64,000 bases of DNA, from assembly GCA_964019055.1 (NCBI GenBank), contig OZ025208.1, positions 8,624,539 through 8,688,538 on the forward strand, given 5' to 3'. The stretch's first letter is position 1. Each line of letters opens with the position of its first letter. Shown piece after piece: positions 23,413-36,487 of the stretch. Origin of the DNA: Anthopleura xanthogrammica. Taxonomy: Eukaryota > Cnidaria > Anthozoa > Actiniaria > Actiniidae. The position numbers were made by a program, and so were the translations under genes. Under the pieces are notes generated by a model, which did not search any database, was not told the origin of the DNA, and saw nothing but the letters and a program-made list of their open reading frames with translations.

Positions 23413-24727
23413 GAGCTATTAGAAAGTTAGTGAACTAGTCTTGCGTTTGATGGGACGTCTAGGGAAGTCGACCAAAGATATCTTTTCTACGCATGTATAT
23501 CATGGCATGACGTTAATTTGCCTCAAATGAAAGAAAGTTTATCTTATATTCGTCTAGAAAACGGGTGACTGTTATTATGCTTAGACCTTTGCAATGTATC
23601 AATACCTTAGTACATTGTATAATCTATTTATACTACTTTATAGTATTTATCTATACTATTTTGTAGAATCTATACTACTTTAGCACATAACTTAAGTGGT
23701 ACATTTTGGTTCTTGTTTTAGACAACACCCAGTAAAGTTACGACTTAAGTTGCTCTGGGTATTTTGTTTGGTTTCCAGCTGAGCAACATTTAATTTTCTA
23801 ACCAATCACAGTCGGTTATGACTTTTTACAGTATTTAATTCATTTTTTTTACTTTCAGCACCAATTATGATAACATTTTGTGTGCGCTTGTGAGAGAGTT
23901 AGGGAGGCAAATTTAATCAAGTTGAAACAAATTAAAATTATTGAAACAAAAGGAAAAACATATACACATAATATTGCATAGAAAACTCATCAGTTGACTC
24001 AAAATTGATGCGTTGCAAGTTGCAGGGCAAATGTTGCTCGTATTTCCGACCTGTGCGCAACAAATTGTCTTCGTTCTCTGGCAAAGAGTAGAAAGAGTTT
24101 CTACTTCTGCTTCTACTTCTGCTTTAACGTAAAAAAAATTTTCTAACTTGTTTCCCGCCAATTTTAGCGACCCAAAATGAACGGATCGCTGAATTATGCT
24201 CGCGGGCTTTATCAACGTACTAAAATTTAGCGCGCGCTAGAAAATGCACGCTATTTTTGGCTCGAAACGCAAATGAAAATCCTTCAAGAGGAACAAGTCG
24301 ACCTCTCGCGACTTCGACGTTTGCTTTTTTTTTTTTTTTCACTTGCTTTACTCATGTCTCTGTGGTTTTAATAGAGGTCGACTTGGAGCAAGTCTAGTTG
24401 TCAAAGTATTTTGATATTTGATACCGGTAACTATAAATATAGGAAAACCACTCCCTCTTACAAAAATGAGCCTTTAATTTTCTGAATAATTTTGCTAAGT
24501 GTATGTATACTCTAATCATGTGTCGCGATCTTGAATTTGATTTGTTGATCTTGCTGCCGAAGGAATGATTTATCATATACTCCTAACACAGGATTCCCAC
24601 AGGAACTTTTTTATTAGCGATTGAAAACATATAGTGGGCTCCCTGTGGCAACACCACTGTGAATATAAAGACGCCATTGTTGGAATCAAGCTTTGAAGAT
24701 TCACAAAGATCTTTTTCCCCTCCAAAA
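23413..24727. other. 5' flank of OAS-C', no gene
   Basis: Mirror of 18022-19336. Divergent promoters of C and C' face away from each other across about 6.7 kb. Confidence 0.6.
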
Positions 24728-27700
24728 ATGGGATCAGGTAGGTAAAAGAGTCCTAGTATTCCATGGTTATTCCATGGACTATTTCTTTCTTGCCAAATTG
24801 AAATGCGTAGGGATTTTTCAATTGATTTTGGCGAGCAAAGGTATTTCATTCAATCAACTTACTTTGCCAAGAACTTGGGATCGAATGATCCAAAATGAAC
24901 CTTTGTCAATAACTTGTCTTTGTGTTTGGATCGAATCGCTGAATATGGTATCGATATATCAAAGAGTGCTGCTTAAGCTTACAGTTTAATATCCCTAATT
25001 AAATATTTATCTGAAAAGAGGATTGAACAGGAACAAAGCCCGCACGGGTCGTATCAAGATTTAATTGAACATAAAGCTAATATTATAGTTATAGACTTCT
25101 TACATGCAGTGAGGACACTCGAACCGTGAACACTTTGAGGTTTTTTCATACTTTTTTTCTCCTTTATCCCTTGTGTGAATCGATTGGAAATATGATTTAT
25201 TTTGAACAATAAGATTATTTGAGTTCAGTGCTTCATTTTCAGAAGGTTTGAAGTAGTAGAAAGTTCATAAAATAAAAAATATAAAAATATCAAGTGTTCA
25301 TGGTTCAAGTGTCCTCACTGTAATTATAGATTTTTATTTTGTGTTTCGTTTTACAGAACAATCAACCGAAGCTCAATTCGAAGGTAAGTAAGAACTATCA
25401 GTACTTAAGTGCCAAATGAGAACTTTACCAGTAAGGAAAAACTGAAAATATTGAAAGGAATCTACACCAATCTAATACGAGTCATATGCAATGCCTTTCA
25501 ACAGCACAAATTCAGTGTGTATTTTTTTTAATCGACGTAAGAAATCTACTCCAGCATGAATGTTTTCGTATCTGATTTAGTAGAGTTGCAGTGACTGGAA
25601 ACCCACTAAAAGTGAGGTGACGAAACTTCAAAAAATTATAGCTTAAAAACCCGCAAACGAGAAGTTTTCTTATTGAGCTGTAGATCACTAAAGCCTACTG
25701 ATAATTTTCTGTTAAAAATTCCAATGATTTTGAATATAAATGGACCCTTGATTTCTTGGAAAACTTCTTGGCTTTTCTTGGAAGTCACGCAACTCTACAC
25801 GTGTTCAAAAACAAACGTTACGGTCACGAATCATTGTTTGTCCCAGCAAGATATATGCTTAAAACAGAGTTTAACATTCACCTAACTTTTTTCAAAACCA
25901 TTCTTTTTTAAGAGATAATTCAGTAAGATATTTCGCAAGAAAATTAAACATATTTCCGCCTCTAACTGTTCACAAAAACCGCTAAAACAAAGCGAAGTAA
26001 TTTATACACCTGCTTTTCGTTTCGGGCCCGGAAGTCGTTTTTCCATACAATTGAAGTCACTTAATACCCCCATAAAATAGCAACAACAACTTTTAAAGAA
26101 CATAACGTTTCGACTTTCATCACTGATTAGCTCTTATGAATTTCAATTCGAATATTTTACTTTCTAGGTGAAGGTTTGTCGTACAGATCTTATCCGAATG
26201 ATAAGAAAAAACATTAAAAAAATGTTTTATCATCCTCACTATTTTTTTTTATTGGACGTACATCACTGAATAATGGATTTCAATTTAAATATTTTCTTTT
26301 CTTTTTCTAGCTGAGGCTTTGTCGTACAGATCTTATCCGAATGGTAAGCAAAAAAACTCAGTTTCATACTAATGAATTTATTAGTGTAAAAAAAAATGAT
26401 ATCTGCCCTGACCCTCCCCTAAATATATACATATAGTAAGAGATCACATATTGGTGTATAAATGTCTTGTTTCTTTTAATGATCGTATCATCATCATCAT
26501 CATTATCATCATGCATCATAAACAACACATTCTTTTCATAGATGACTTTAGAGATCTACGACCTGCATATCTTGACAAATTCATTGCTGAGCAGCTTCAG
26601 GTAGATGAATACTTTCGTAACTTAGTTTACACTGCTTTGGACAGCCTGTGTCGCTACCTTCAACGTCATATGCGTCCTCCAACTTTGAACAGGCTTATAA
26701 AGGTAAGAGGGGGGAGCAAAAGTTTTCTTTAAATCTATCTTTGAAATTCAAATTGATTCTTAAAACAAGAGAGTATCTTTTTTTGCATGCAATAATAGCG
26801 GTTGAAATATGGCAATCAACCCAAACCAATTACGTCGTTTATCGTAAACCCACCTACATCAACCACTGTCCTCGTTTCTACTCTGTCCTTCCCCACCCTT
26901 TTCTCATCGAACATTTGAATTTGGGGTCAGTTTTTTTTTTTCATTTTCGGGAAACTTTGCTCTGAAACTATTAGCCTAGTGCATTTTTTACGTCAACAAA
27001 ATTTAGCTGTTTATGTTGTAAGGAAATGGTTTCAAGTGTTCTGTGTGAATCAATATTTGAACGCAAACTTACGAATGATAACTACGTCATAAATGACTTT
27101 GCTTTGCCACTATGCATTTTGAAACTATATCAAGTAGAATGGAATTCATCAAATTGAGCAATCTTTCTGAAAGAAACAAAAAAGTGTTAGTCATGCATTC
27201 GAATTCCCCTGCACGAAAAACATCACATAACTCGTCAATCGATCGTCAATAGAATACAAAACGTGACCTAACATGATAGCTTTCTCCTCTGAAAATGGGA
27301 TTCTTTATCAATGAAATGACACAAAATGACAGTTCCTGCCACCAAGAAAGGATGATGGCACGTAATCAAACAAATTTTGTTGTTTTTACCTATATAGGGA
27401 GGATCAATGGGTAAAGGAACTGCACTGAAAGGCAGGTCAGATTTAGACTGCATCCTTGTCATGAATGGCGTCAGAGATGCTCCTGATTTAAAGCAGAAAA
27501 TTAGTGGGATTTTAGCTCAGCTCAAAGGGCTTCTTGACAGAAATCCTTTAAGAGACCAGGGATGGGGAATCACGATAATCAAGGTCGACAGATACCTGGT
27601 GCAAATTGAGATGCATCATTTTCAATGGAATGAAAGTGTGGACGTTGACATTTTGCCAACATTTGATGCAGACGTGCGCTGTAATGGTAAGTTATTAGAG

Positions 27701-30378
27701 CTGAAAAACAGATAATAACTAGCTAGTGGTTAAATAATTGGTACTGCATTGGATTGTCGAATACCACAAGTGAATAAGAACCGCGAGGATACTTAAACAC
27801 CGTATAAAAAAGTTCGGAAGTTTGGAGTAAAAAGAACCTAGCCCTTCCCAAATTTGATTGAGTGAGGTGTTGGGCGCAATTTCCCCCCATTTCAGACCAC
27901 GTGTCATTCTCTTGAGAATAAGATTCTTTGTTTGAGTTGTATCCATAACCATGTGTTTTCTCATTTGCAACCATTAAACAAGAAATGATACTATAGAAAG
28001 TGTTACGTGGTCTGATGGTTATTTTGCTCCCACAGAATATTCTCTCCGCCAGCTTTATAATTCCATGGCAGGATACGACTGGTACACACGAGCTTTGTGC
28101 TCTGCAGCACTAGCAGAGCTACAACGTGATTTTATAAAGTCCAAGCCAGCTAAGCTCAAAAACTTAATTCGTCTGGTGAAGCACTGGTGCAAGACATATC
28201 TACCTTGGGAATATGGACAGCTGCGGGTGCCTAATTCATACCTGTTAGAGCTTCTGACGATCGATGTTTGGGAGAATGCAGGAAGCCCACTCAAGTTTAC
28301 TACAGCTGAGTTGTTCAACAATGTAATGGAAGCATTATATAATCACAGCCAGCTAAATGTGAAGTGGGATAAGCACTACAGTCCATCTTGGATTCAATTT
28401 GGAATGTAAGACAATAATGCTATGTCCCATTTCTTCCTAATTAATTGCCTCTCCTCGAACTGCTGGAACTCAGGACTCCATTTAAACTAGCCCTGCTAAA
28501 ATGAATGTCCCCGTATAAATATTGACTTAAAATGCACATAACCTTTTTTCAATACAGTTGTGATAAAAAGTTAAATTTTACACCGTAAAAAAATAAGAAA
28601 GATCACTTACTGACGTAAGTAAGACGTCAGTAAGTGATCTTTCTTATTTTTTACGGTGTAAAATTTAACTTTTTATCACCACTGTTTCATTAGAAACACC
28701 GACGCAGCCCACACTAGCTTACGGCTAGTTATCATCTTTTTTCAATACCTTCAGTATTGATTTTACATGAAGTAAATAGTTAAATGGTAAAATATTTCTT
28801 GATTTCTTTAAAGTGTATACTTCCAATATGATGACTGTGACGTCCTTCATCTCTGTATAGCTTGTTCACAGGTTATCATTGTTATATCTCCATGTTGGGT
28901 TATCTGTGGATGTGCATGCGCAGAAAAGTTATGCACTTTTAATTAGAAAAACATTAGCTTTTCAAGGATATGACAATCTCCAAGAAACAAGTAACAAGTA
29001 AAAAAAGATTATTGTACAGCAAAGTGACTCGAAAGAAGAATTTACATTTATTGACACTGCCATTTAGGAACAATACTAAGTTACTTCACACTTGAATCAA
29101 TGAATAGATCTTTCCTGAATTCGCTTGAATGACCACAGAACAATAGGTTCAAGTCGAGGCTGGGGTTTTCTATCCATACGTTTACTATATTACGGACCTT
29201 AAGCACCAGGACGGGAGGACGAGGACGGCGTCAAGTCCGAGAAAGGACTAGGTCGAGAACGCCGAACGTCCTCTCGTCACGTAACATTAGAGACCTTAAA
29301 AGATCCACGATGGGAGCGGACAGCGACGGCAAACGATGATGCCAGCACGTTTTCAAGACGGTTTTTCGAGTGCGCGCCGTCGTCCTTGCCGTTGCCGTCC
29401 TCTCCAGAACGTCACTTGGTGCTTTTTCACGTTCTAGCGAGGACTGCAGCAGCAAGGACGACGGTGCGCGCACGAAAAACCGTCTTGAAAACGAGCTGGC
29501 GTCACGTTAGTATTTTGATTTGGTGAAGTTTTGCTTGTTTTCCCGTCCTGGTGCTTAAGTGTTACGTTGTGTGAAAACCGACGGCGATCTCGACCTAGTT
29601 CTTTCTCGGACTTTACGTCGCCGTCCTCGTCCTCCCGTCCTGGTGCTTAAGGTCCCTATTGTCTACTCCAGCCTCGCCTTAAAGCTATTGTTCTTTGGTC
29701 ATTCATTCGAATTCAGGAAAAGTCTATTCTTAAGGTTCTAGGTAAAAGGTGGTTTAGATTTGTTTCTTTACTTGCAAAGCTATGTTGGCATTGATTTACA
29801 GTCAAACTAAGAAAACCGTGAACACCTAAAATATGTCTGGAATGTTTATGTGTTTGATCACAGCGCGGTCAAGCAAAGTATTTTCCCGTTTAAAAGTTTC
29901 AAACTTCATATTTCAGTTTTATTTTCGTGAAACTAGAAGTTTCTATTCGAAACAGACGGATACACGAGAGAAGGAATCAATACAATCGTTTTTCATGGCG
30001 GTGGGAAACATCTTTTTTAAAAGCAACGGTCTAAATAAACATTCCAGACATATTTTAGGTGTTTATGGTTTTCTTAGTTTGACTGTAAATATACCTGTTT
30101 AACAAAAGAAACCATAGATTTTCATATAAATTTGATTGTTTGTTAACGTAATGTGAGGATTTAAAAGAAAAAAAATATTTTCTTTCAGGCCCCAAGTAAT
30201 GGACCCTGCTAACCCATACAGCAACGTGTATAAAGTTGTGAAAGACTGGAAAAGGGTGAAAAGAGTAATCAGAGAAACCTTACAGAAGCCACTGCTACAG
30301 AATTATACAAGCTCTCTTTTGGATACTGAAGAGATCGATGAAGAAAGCAGTTCAGCAGGTTACTGTATTATAAGCTGA
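24728..30378 (+). CDS. OAS: OAS-C', complete 2'-5'-oligoadenylate synthetase, group I, with CaaX end
   Basis: Exons: 24728-24737, 25357-25383, 26311-26343, 26542-26702, 27398-27686, 28036-28405 and 30189-30378. They sum to 1080 nt, 359 residues. All introns are GT-AG with phases 1,1,1,0,1,2. The catalytic exon (27398) begins at GGSMGKGT and gives the Asp triad D92/D94/D161. The OAS1_C exon gives IRLVKHWCKTYLPWEYGQ and SYLLELLTI. The final exon gives DPANPYSNVYK, an acidic EEIDEESSSA stretch and a terminal CIIS, predicted to be prenylated. Family OAS proteins act in the cytosol; the CaaX box suggests endomembrane attachment. It is the mirror copy of OAS-C and its protein is essentially identical. 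Confidence 0.9.
25107..25320. mobile_element. 214-bp MITE, mirror copy
   Basis: Mirror of 17429-17642, in the OAS-C' intron between mini-exons 1 and 2. Confidence 0.75.
26168..26200 (+). pseudogene. decayed duplicate mini-exon of OAS-C'
   Basis: Mirror of 16549-16581. TTTCTAG acceptor present; donor base changed to ATAAG. Confidence 0.7.
28560..28679. mobile_element. near-perfect hairpin, mirror copy
   Basis: Mirror of 14070-14189, in the last intron of OAS-C'. Confidence 0.85.
29194..29655. mobile_element. GC-rich foldback element, mirror copy
   Basis: Mirror of 13094-13555; last intron of OAS-C'. Confidence 0.8.
29796..30089. mobile_element. 294-bp MITE, mirror copy
   Basis: Mirror of 12660-12953; last intron of OAS-C', ending about 100 bp before the final exon. 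Confidence 0.8.
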
Positions 30379-31236
30379 ACCCATCATTATAATGCCTATA
30401 GGCATGTGTTTTGGGCTTATCATTTACATGAGCTAGTGTCGAGCTTATTTTTGTTCACATTCCGAAAGATTATATTATCCGTATCATTATTGTTAACTTA
30501 TTTCATACTGCAGATTGAATTGCAGCTTGTGTTTTCAATGAAAAAATCGCTTTGTTCGAAAAAACAATTTTTTAGATGAATTAATTTAAAACTGAAATTA
30601 AAAGAGAGCGATTTTGACTTCTTTTGAATAAAGCAAATGAGAAAAATATATTATCAAAGTAAATGAAAATCCTTTTACTTTAGTTTGTATAACTGACCTG
30701 GTCAGGGCAAATCAAGGAAGAAATATGAAATCAGAAAGCTGCTTGGGTGGGAGTGGGGGGAGGGGGAAGGAGAGAAACGAGATATAGAGTTAGAGATTTT
30801 GCAAAATAACATTCCCTAATGGCTAAATTTCCCAGTGCAGGAAATATCATTTTCCCAGCCCCCAAAAAGGCGAATTCCAGCTCCCATTTTTCCACTTCAG
30901 GACTAGAACCTCAATGAAGTTTTACATTCGGCTACTTACTCCTGCCATAACCGATAGATATTCTTATTTGCTTCGAAACAACGTCGAAAACGTTCTGAGT
31001 CTATTACTTCTTGGCATTTGAATGACATTTTTAAACTTTATAATCCAATGTGAACATTAAATCAAGACGAATTGAAGAATTTCTAGAGTTAAAATAACTC
31101 TTAGGGGCTATTAGGTCGATAGAATAATTATTACAGAATAATAATAGATTTTTAAAATTTCAAATTTTTTGAACATTTTAAAAATTTAGTAAAAAAAATC
31201 CATTTAAAAATGTTGCTGATATAAAAGCCGCTAGGT

Positions 31237-31426
31237 TTACTGCTATTTTCATAAACATGCGAACTCGGTAGCTGCGAGCTGCAGGCTGAAATTTGGTTTA
31301 TCGCTTCCATCAATCAAAAATAATCAGTCAGTACCTTTTATATTTATGATTGGCGGCAGTGAAAAACCAAATTCCAGCGAGCAACTCGCAATTACAAAGT
31401 TCGCATATTTATGAAAATTGCAGTAA
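31237..31426. mobile_element. 190-bp foldback MITE, mirror copy
   Basis: Mirror of 11323-11512, upstream of OAS-B'. Confidence 0.8.
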
Positions 31427-31703
31427 AGTGGTTGATGTGACTCCTTTTGTGTATACCTAACGTCAGCATAATACCCCCCAATTGTGAGGAGATTTTCTCA
31501 AATCAATGTTATTTTAAAAACAGGTAGCCAAACAACCTGTTCGAATTTAATATTTCAGGTTATCAAAATAGAATCGGATCGATATATTACAGAAAATTTT
31601 CGTTTAGAGCTAGGTTATGGTTTAAAACGCAATAGATAGCTCAGGTGCTGCAGTAAGAAAACGAAAATCGAGAATTTCACCGAGACCTACCGTATATTAT
31701 TAA

Positions 31704-31753
31704 ATAGGGGTTTTTCCCTAGGGGTTTTTCCCTAGGGGTTTTTCCCTAGGGAT
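31704..31753. repeat. CCCTAGGG tandem repeats upstream of OAS-B'
   Basis: Mirror of 10996-11045; three copies of a 14-bp unit (GGGGTTTTTCCCTA register on this strand). Confidence 0.8.
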
Positions 31754-31788
31754 TTTCCCGAAGCCATAAATGTAAACACACTGAAAAT

Positions 31789-31885
31789 AAATGTTATGAC
31801 GTAATGCGGCTGGCATGAGGGAACCAAGTCTCGACAAATGAAAACATCAAGGGAATTTCCCGTTCAGCATGAATGTTATTTAAAA
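31789..31885 (+). promoter_or_regulatory. OAS-B' promoter module with perfect kappa-B site
   Basis: In order: ATGACGTAATG (about 31796), GCATGAGGGAACCAAGTC, AATGAAAACATCAA, GGGAATTTCCC (31851-31861) and TTATTTAAAA (31876-31885). The ATG follows at 31938. Transcription factor assignments (ATF/CREB-like, IRF-like half site, NF-kappa-B, TATA) are inferred from motifs. Conservation with D and F is seen directly. Confidence 0.7.
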
Positions 31886-31937
31886 CAAGCTTACAAAGAA
31901 CCAGTTCCTTGCAACCAGAAGTTTCTATCTATCCAGG

Positions 31938-34900
31938 ATGCCTTGGAAGTACAGATTCAAGAATATCGGTTAGTCCCTTGTTTTTTGTTATAATCTTAAT
32001 TATTATTACTATATATATTATTTCATGATAACTTGAACGTGCGTGACGTGAACTGTCACGGAAGCTGTATTCCATGTCATTTGATAATTTTTGTAGCGAT
32101 CAAATATCGATGAAATACTTAGTAATTGTTGCTTTTACAGATTTATTTTTTGGGAAAAGTACTAATACTGATGAATTTGACCGTTTTAGCATCACAAATT
32201 AGATCTCGATAGAAACTAATGTGTAAGATGCTCTGCCAGCTAAAAGTATAATACTGACAGCCGTTTTGAGGAAACTGCAAATTTTCCCTGTAAGGCAGGC
32301 CGTAGATGGTTGCCATGGAACCCCTCTATTCCTTTTTCTATGATACAGAAATTTAAATTTCTTTAAAAATCTATTTTTTTTTTCCATCAATTGAAAATAC
32401 AGACTGAAAATCATCAAGCTTGATATCTCAGTTTGAGTGGTCAGTGTCACCATTTATGCAATTAATGTTTTCTTTTTCTCTTTCAAGGTTTTGATTTTCG
32501 GAGCGCTAAAGTAACTCCTAAAAGGAAATCACATTACTTAAATAAATTGATCAGTGAAGAACTACAAACGAACAAGGAGTTTCGCAATCTGATATCAAAC
32601 GCCATAGATGATCTGTGTCGTCATTTCCATCAAAATTTTGACTATTCAGCAAATAGGCTGATAAAGGTAAGTGACTGTGCAATATCATTGAATCAGTGCG
32701 CAACTAAGTTTGAAGTATATATATTAATGTTGAAGCGATTCATGTGTTCATAATAAAAGCATTAATCATATCCATTTTGAAATCATTAGCAAATCCTGCA
32801 ATCTGATTGGCTACAAAGTGTGCGATTTAAGCATTAATTGCACTATTTTGAATCATTAATTGCATCATTTTGTCAAACAATCACTTTTGAAGCTACATAT
32901 AACTGTTGAGTATTTTAATTTATTATATATATAACTAGAATTTCATACAATAAATCTCTATTATAAAAATCTCTATGCTTTATATTTCACTGGTGAAAAA
33001 TGCAATACGACCAATTAGCATCGCGTACAGCTTTTCACTGTGTAAAAATATAACCAATCAAAATTTAGAGTTGACCAAACCAACCAATCATAAAACGAGC
33101 AATTGTGACATTTGAATGGCTTCCCGCCAAAGCAAAGTTGTGTTTTCTGTAGCTTTGTTGATGTGAACAAAATGGCGAGTCGTTTTGTGTCACTAGATGT
33201 GCCGGTAGATGAGTTTATTCAAAACCAAAAAAACAAAAACACACTAAGCAAGACGAAGAGAGACCTGGCTTTATTGACTACATATCTTGAAACAAAAAAT
33301 GTGCAGCAAAACCTGGAAGAAATCCAGCCAAGAGATTTAGACGAGCTGCTTTCTGCTTTTCTCGTTGAAGTAAGGAAGAAAGATGGGGATGAATACGAAC
33401 CGACGACTTTAAGGTCGTTCATATCGAGCTTTGACCGTTACTTACGAAAAAAATTTTGCTCTGTTTAGTGGAGCTACCATCCAAGGAGGAACTTTTAACA
33501 TTGCCATCAATACTGTGAATAAAAGTCCAACTTTGCGTGAAGAAACAACAACAAAGCGCCGCCGTTATTGCATCTCGGATTCGCCAGACAGCGACTAATT
33601 ATGAAAAACAGTACATTTTTGATATTTATATTGACTTTTTGTATATTCATTTTCCTTTTATAAACTGACATGAGGAGTTTTTCAATTTAATTATGTACAG
33701 TTGCATGACATTTTAACTTATAAACTTAAAACTTACGAAAGTTTCGACAAAATTTGTCATTTTTATTCAATCAAAATAAACGTGTTTGTATGTGAATTCT
33801 AGTTATATATATAATAAAGAGAAAACATCATAGAAAGTGCTTTGTACGGGGCTATATTCACTCGTTGTTTGTGTAAAAACACTCACTCGCTCGAAGACTC
33901 GCTCGTTCGTGTTTTACACAAACAACTCGTGAATATAACCCCGTACGCCGCACTTTCTATGAAGTAATCTATATATATTAAGTTTCAAAATGGAAATGAT
34001 TAATAGGTAATAGAACTGAGTGTCTTGCAATTTTGGGCAGAAATCACACTCGTGATTAACAAATTGCACTCCCGCTGCGCGATCGTGCAATTTTGTAATC
34101 ACTCTTGCGATTTCAGCCCAAATTTCACTCAACTCAGTTCTATTACCATTATTGATAATACATCTACATAAAACACTGGTATCTGATTGTCTGGTTGATT
34201 CAGGTGAATTTTCTCTTAATTGCACGCATCCGGGAACTTTATACCTTGTGTTGTTCAGAAACGAGTATTTAATGTAGATCAAGAGAACTCTCTTGGTTTA
34301 GATGTATTATTAAAAGTAACTTTCATCAAATACAAGTGGTATTTTTCCCAATGCTCAATTTTTCGAGAACTTAGGTGGTATTTCCTATACAAATAAATCA
34401 AATTTTCGACTCTAGACTGTGAGTCATTATCAAAAGAGCTGAACATGGAAAGGAATATAAGTTCCGGCTTTGAATTCCATCCTTTCAATGGCATTTCTTA
34501 TCCATGACAGAGTGAATAGACTCCAAAAATGGACTTCATACCTTTATAAAGATTGAGACTGCAGTCGAAAAACTGTTTTGATTTATTTATCGTTGCATAA
34601 TTTTGTGTTTGAATAATTGTTGGAGTTTAATATTTTGCATGTGCACAGCAAATATTAAATTTGTTAGGGAATCTGCTTCATATCGGTCGGGCCAAAGAAA
34701 TCTGGTTTTCTTTTTATTATAATGACGTCATAATTACGTCAGATAAATGCACTGCCAATAGCGCAGCGGGGCTATTACGTCACGGAAATATGGCCTCCTA
34801 CCGTGACTTAGATAAGAGTCACATACATTCTCTATAAATTACAGGCCGTTTCCTTCAACTTACATTCATAAATCGCGAAACTGGCCACAAATTTACTCAA

Positions 34901-36487
34901 AAACCCAATACTATGTGTAAATTATTGATCAGATGTCGCCGATTACTGCGATTCTCAATATTCTGCGAACTCGGTAGTAGCGAGTTTCCCGTTGGAATTT
35001 GTTTTTTCACTGCCGCCAATCAAAAATATAAAAGGTACCGACTGATTAGTTTTGATTGACGGCAGCGAAAAACCAATTTCACAACAAGCCGTTGAAATGT
35101 CTGAGTTCGCAGAATATTGAGAATCGCAGTAAGGTGAACTTTAACATTAGAGTCAGTCCAATAGCTAGAGCTGCCTTTATGTAATTATTATTGGCATCAT
35201 ACCTAGATAATGCAGTCAAAATGTGCTTACATAGACAAAAAAATTATGTCTGAAGAACAAGCTAAGTACTGTCTGTCCACTCTCTTCCCTTCAAACTACT
35301 TGGTTGCATTTTATTCAATGACATTGTCTGTTTTCATTTAGGGTGGATCTTTAGGAAAAGGAACAGCTTTGAAAGGCACATCGGACCTTGATTGTGTTTT
35401 GGTGCTAAATGATATCGAAGACGCTCAAGACCTCAAAGATAATGTTGATGATGTAAAAGCTGACCTTAGGAGTTCCTTGATCACTGTACCAGCACAATCA
35501 CCTTATCTACAGGAGTGGACGATAAAAATTGAACGCACTACACCTTTCAGTGTACAGTTCACTATGACAAAGAAGTCATCATCTAGTGTTGTTGAAGTTG
35601 ACCTCCTTCCGACGTTTAACATACAAAGCTTTGGTATTTTTGCATTTGCAATTTTACGATTTTGTACTTTCCATTATTTTTGGATATCTTATATTGTTTT
35701 GAGATATTTAAATATTATTTTTTCATTTTATCTTTTACTTGATGTTTTTCCATTTCCCCTATCACTAAACAGATTTGAATGAAATCTATAAAGAAATGAG
35801 ACGAAAAGACAAGCCTTCTCAACAATACTACTCAGCAGCCCTCACAGAGTTTCAAAGAGATTTTGTAAAGCAACTGCCAGCACGTATCAAAGATCTCATT
35901 CGCCTTGTTAAATACTGGAGTAAAAGGTTCGTTAAGCAAGACAGCATTACACCACCCAGTTCCTACCTACTGGAACTTATCACCATCCATGCCTGGGAAA
36001 AGGTTGGCAAGCCAACAACTATCAACATGTCCATAGCATTCAAGGCTGTAATGGAGGAATTGAAGAATTACAAAAAACTCGACGCAGTGTGGCACCGCTA
36101 CTATCAGGAAAATCAACAAATGAATGATCAGTAAGTAAATTTATGTATCACCCCCTTGATATTATGTTATTATCTAATTCTTCTGATTGTAGGATCATGG
36201 AACAAATATATATTGAGTCTTCCGTTAATCTATTTATTTCCAGCGAACCACCACGAGTTCTCGATCCTGCAAACCCATACAACAATTTGTGTGATAGAGT
36301 TGACTGGAAGGATGTTGCACGAATTGCAGATGAAACGATGGGCAAGCCACTTTTCAAAGATGTCATTATAACAAGTCACTGGTGTAGAGGTCCACCACCA
36401 ATGCCTTCCAGAAGAAGACGAAGATTGAAGCAGAAAACTCCTAGCTCCACACCTGATGATGAGTTTAATGACTTTACATTTCCATGA
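31938..36487 (+). CDS. OAS: OAS-B', complete 2'-5'-oligoadenylate synthetase, group II
   Basis: Exons: 31938-31968, 32488-32666, 35342-35633, 35773-36130 and 36244-36487. They sum to 1104 nt, 367 residues. Start MPWKYRFKNI; helix exon; GGSLGKGTALKGTSDLD at residues 71-87 with D85, D87 and D157. OAS1_C follows with LTEFQRDFVKQ, IRLVKYWSK and SYLLELITIHAWEK. The last exon has DPANPYNNLCD and then a basic SRRRRRLKQK stretch and acidic tail. Unlike group I it has no CaaX box; the Arg cluster could bind RNA or act as a nuclear or nucleolar signal. The large second intron (2.7 kb) holds the recombinase relic and three MITEs. It differs from OAS-B mainly in the last two exons. Confidence 0.92.
32920..33817 (+). 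mobile_element. 898-bp TIR element with recombinase relic, mirror copy
   Basis: Mirror of 8932-9829, with 23-bp terminal inverted repeats at 32920-32942 and 33795-33817. Confidence 0.75.
33172..33598 (+). pseudogene. internally deleted tyrosine-recombinase-like transposon gene, mirror copy
   Basis: The ATG at 33172 opens a frame to 33468 that gives the N-terminal domain. The C-terminal piece ends at TAA 33596-33598 in another frame. The catalytic core is absent. Confidence 0.6.
33829..33961. mobile_element. foldback MITE, mirror copy
   Basis: Mirror of 8788-8920. Confidence 0.75.
34006..34147. mobile_element. foldback MITE, mirror copy
   Basis: Mirror of 8602-8743. Confidence 0.75.
34943..35132. 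mobile_element. 190-bp foldback MITE, mirror copy
   Basis: Mirror of 7617-7806; about 210 bp before the catalytic exon of OAS-B'. Confidence 0.8.

Larger units (their letters stand above)
30379..31937. other. OAS-C' downstream to OAS-B' promoter
   Basis: Mirror of 10812-12370. It contains the 190-bp MITE (31237-31426), the conserved block GGTAGCCAAACAACCTGTTC near 31525, the CCCTAGGG repeats (31704-31753) and the OAS-B' promoter module. No other gene is seen. Confidence 0.7.

Noticed and set aside
27398..27686. cGAS-like receptor (Mab21) instead of OAS
   Set aside because: GGSxGKGT...SDLD, the OAS1_C helices with IRLVKHW and the DPANPYNN segment match OAS; no Mab21 features or zinc ribbon are visible.
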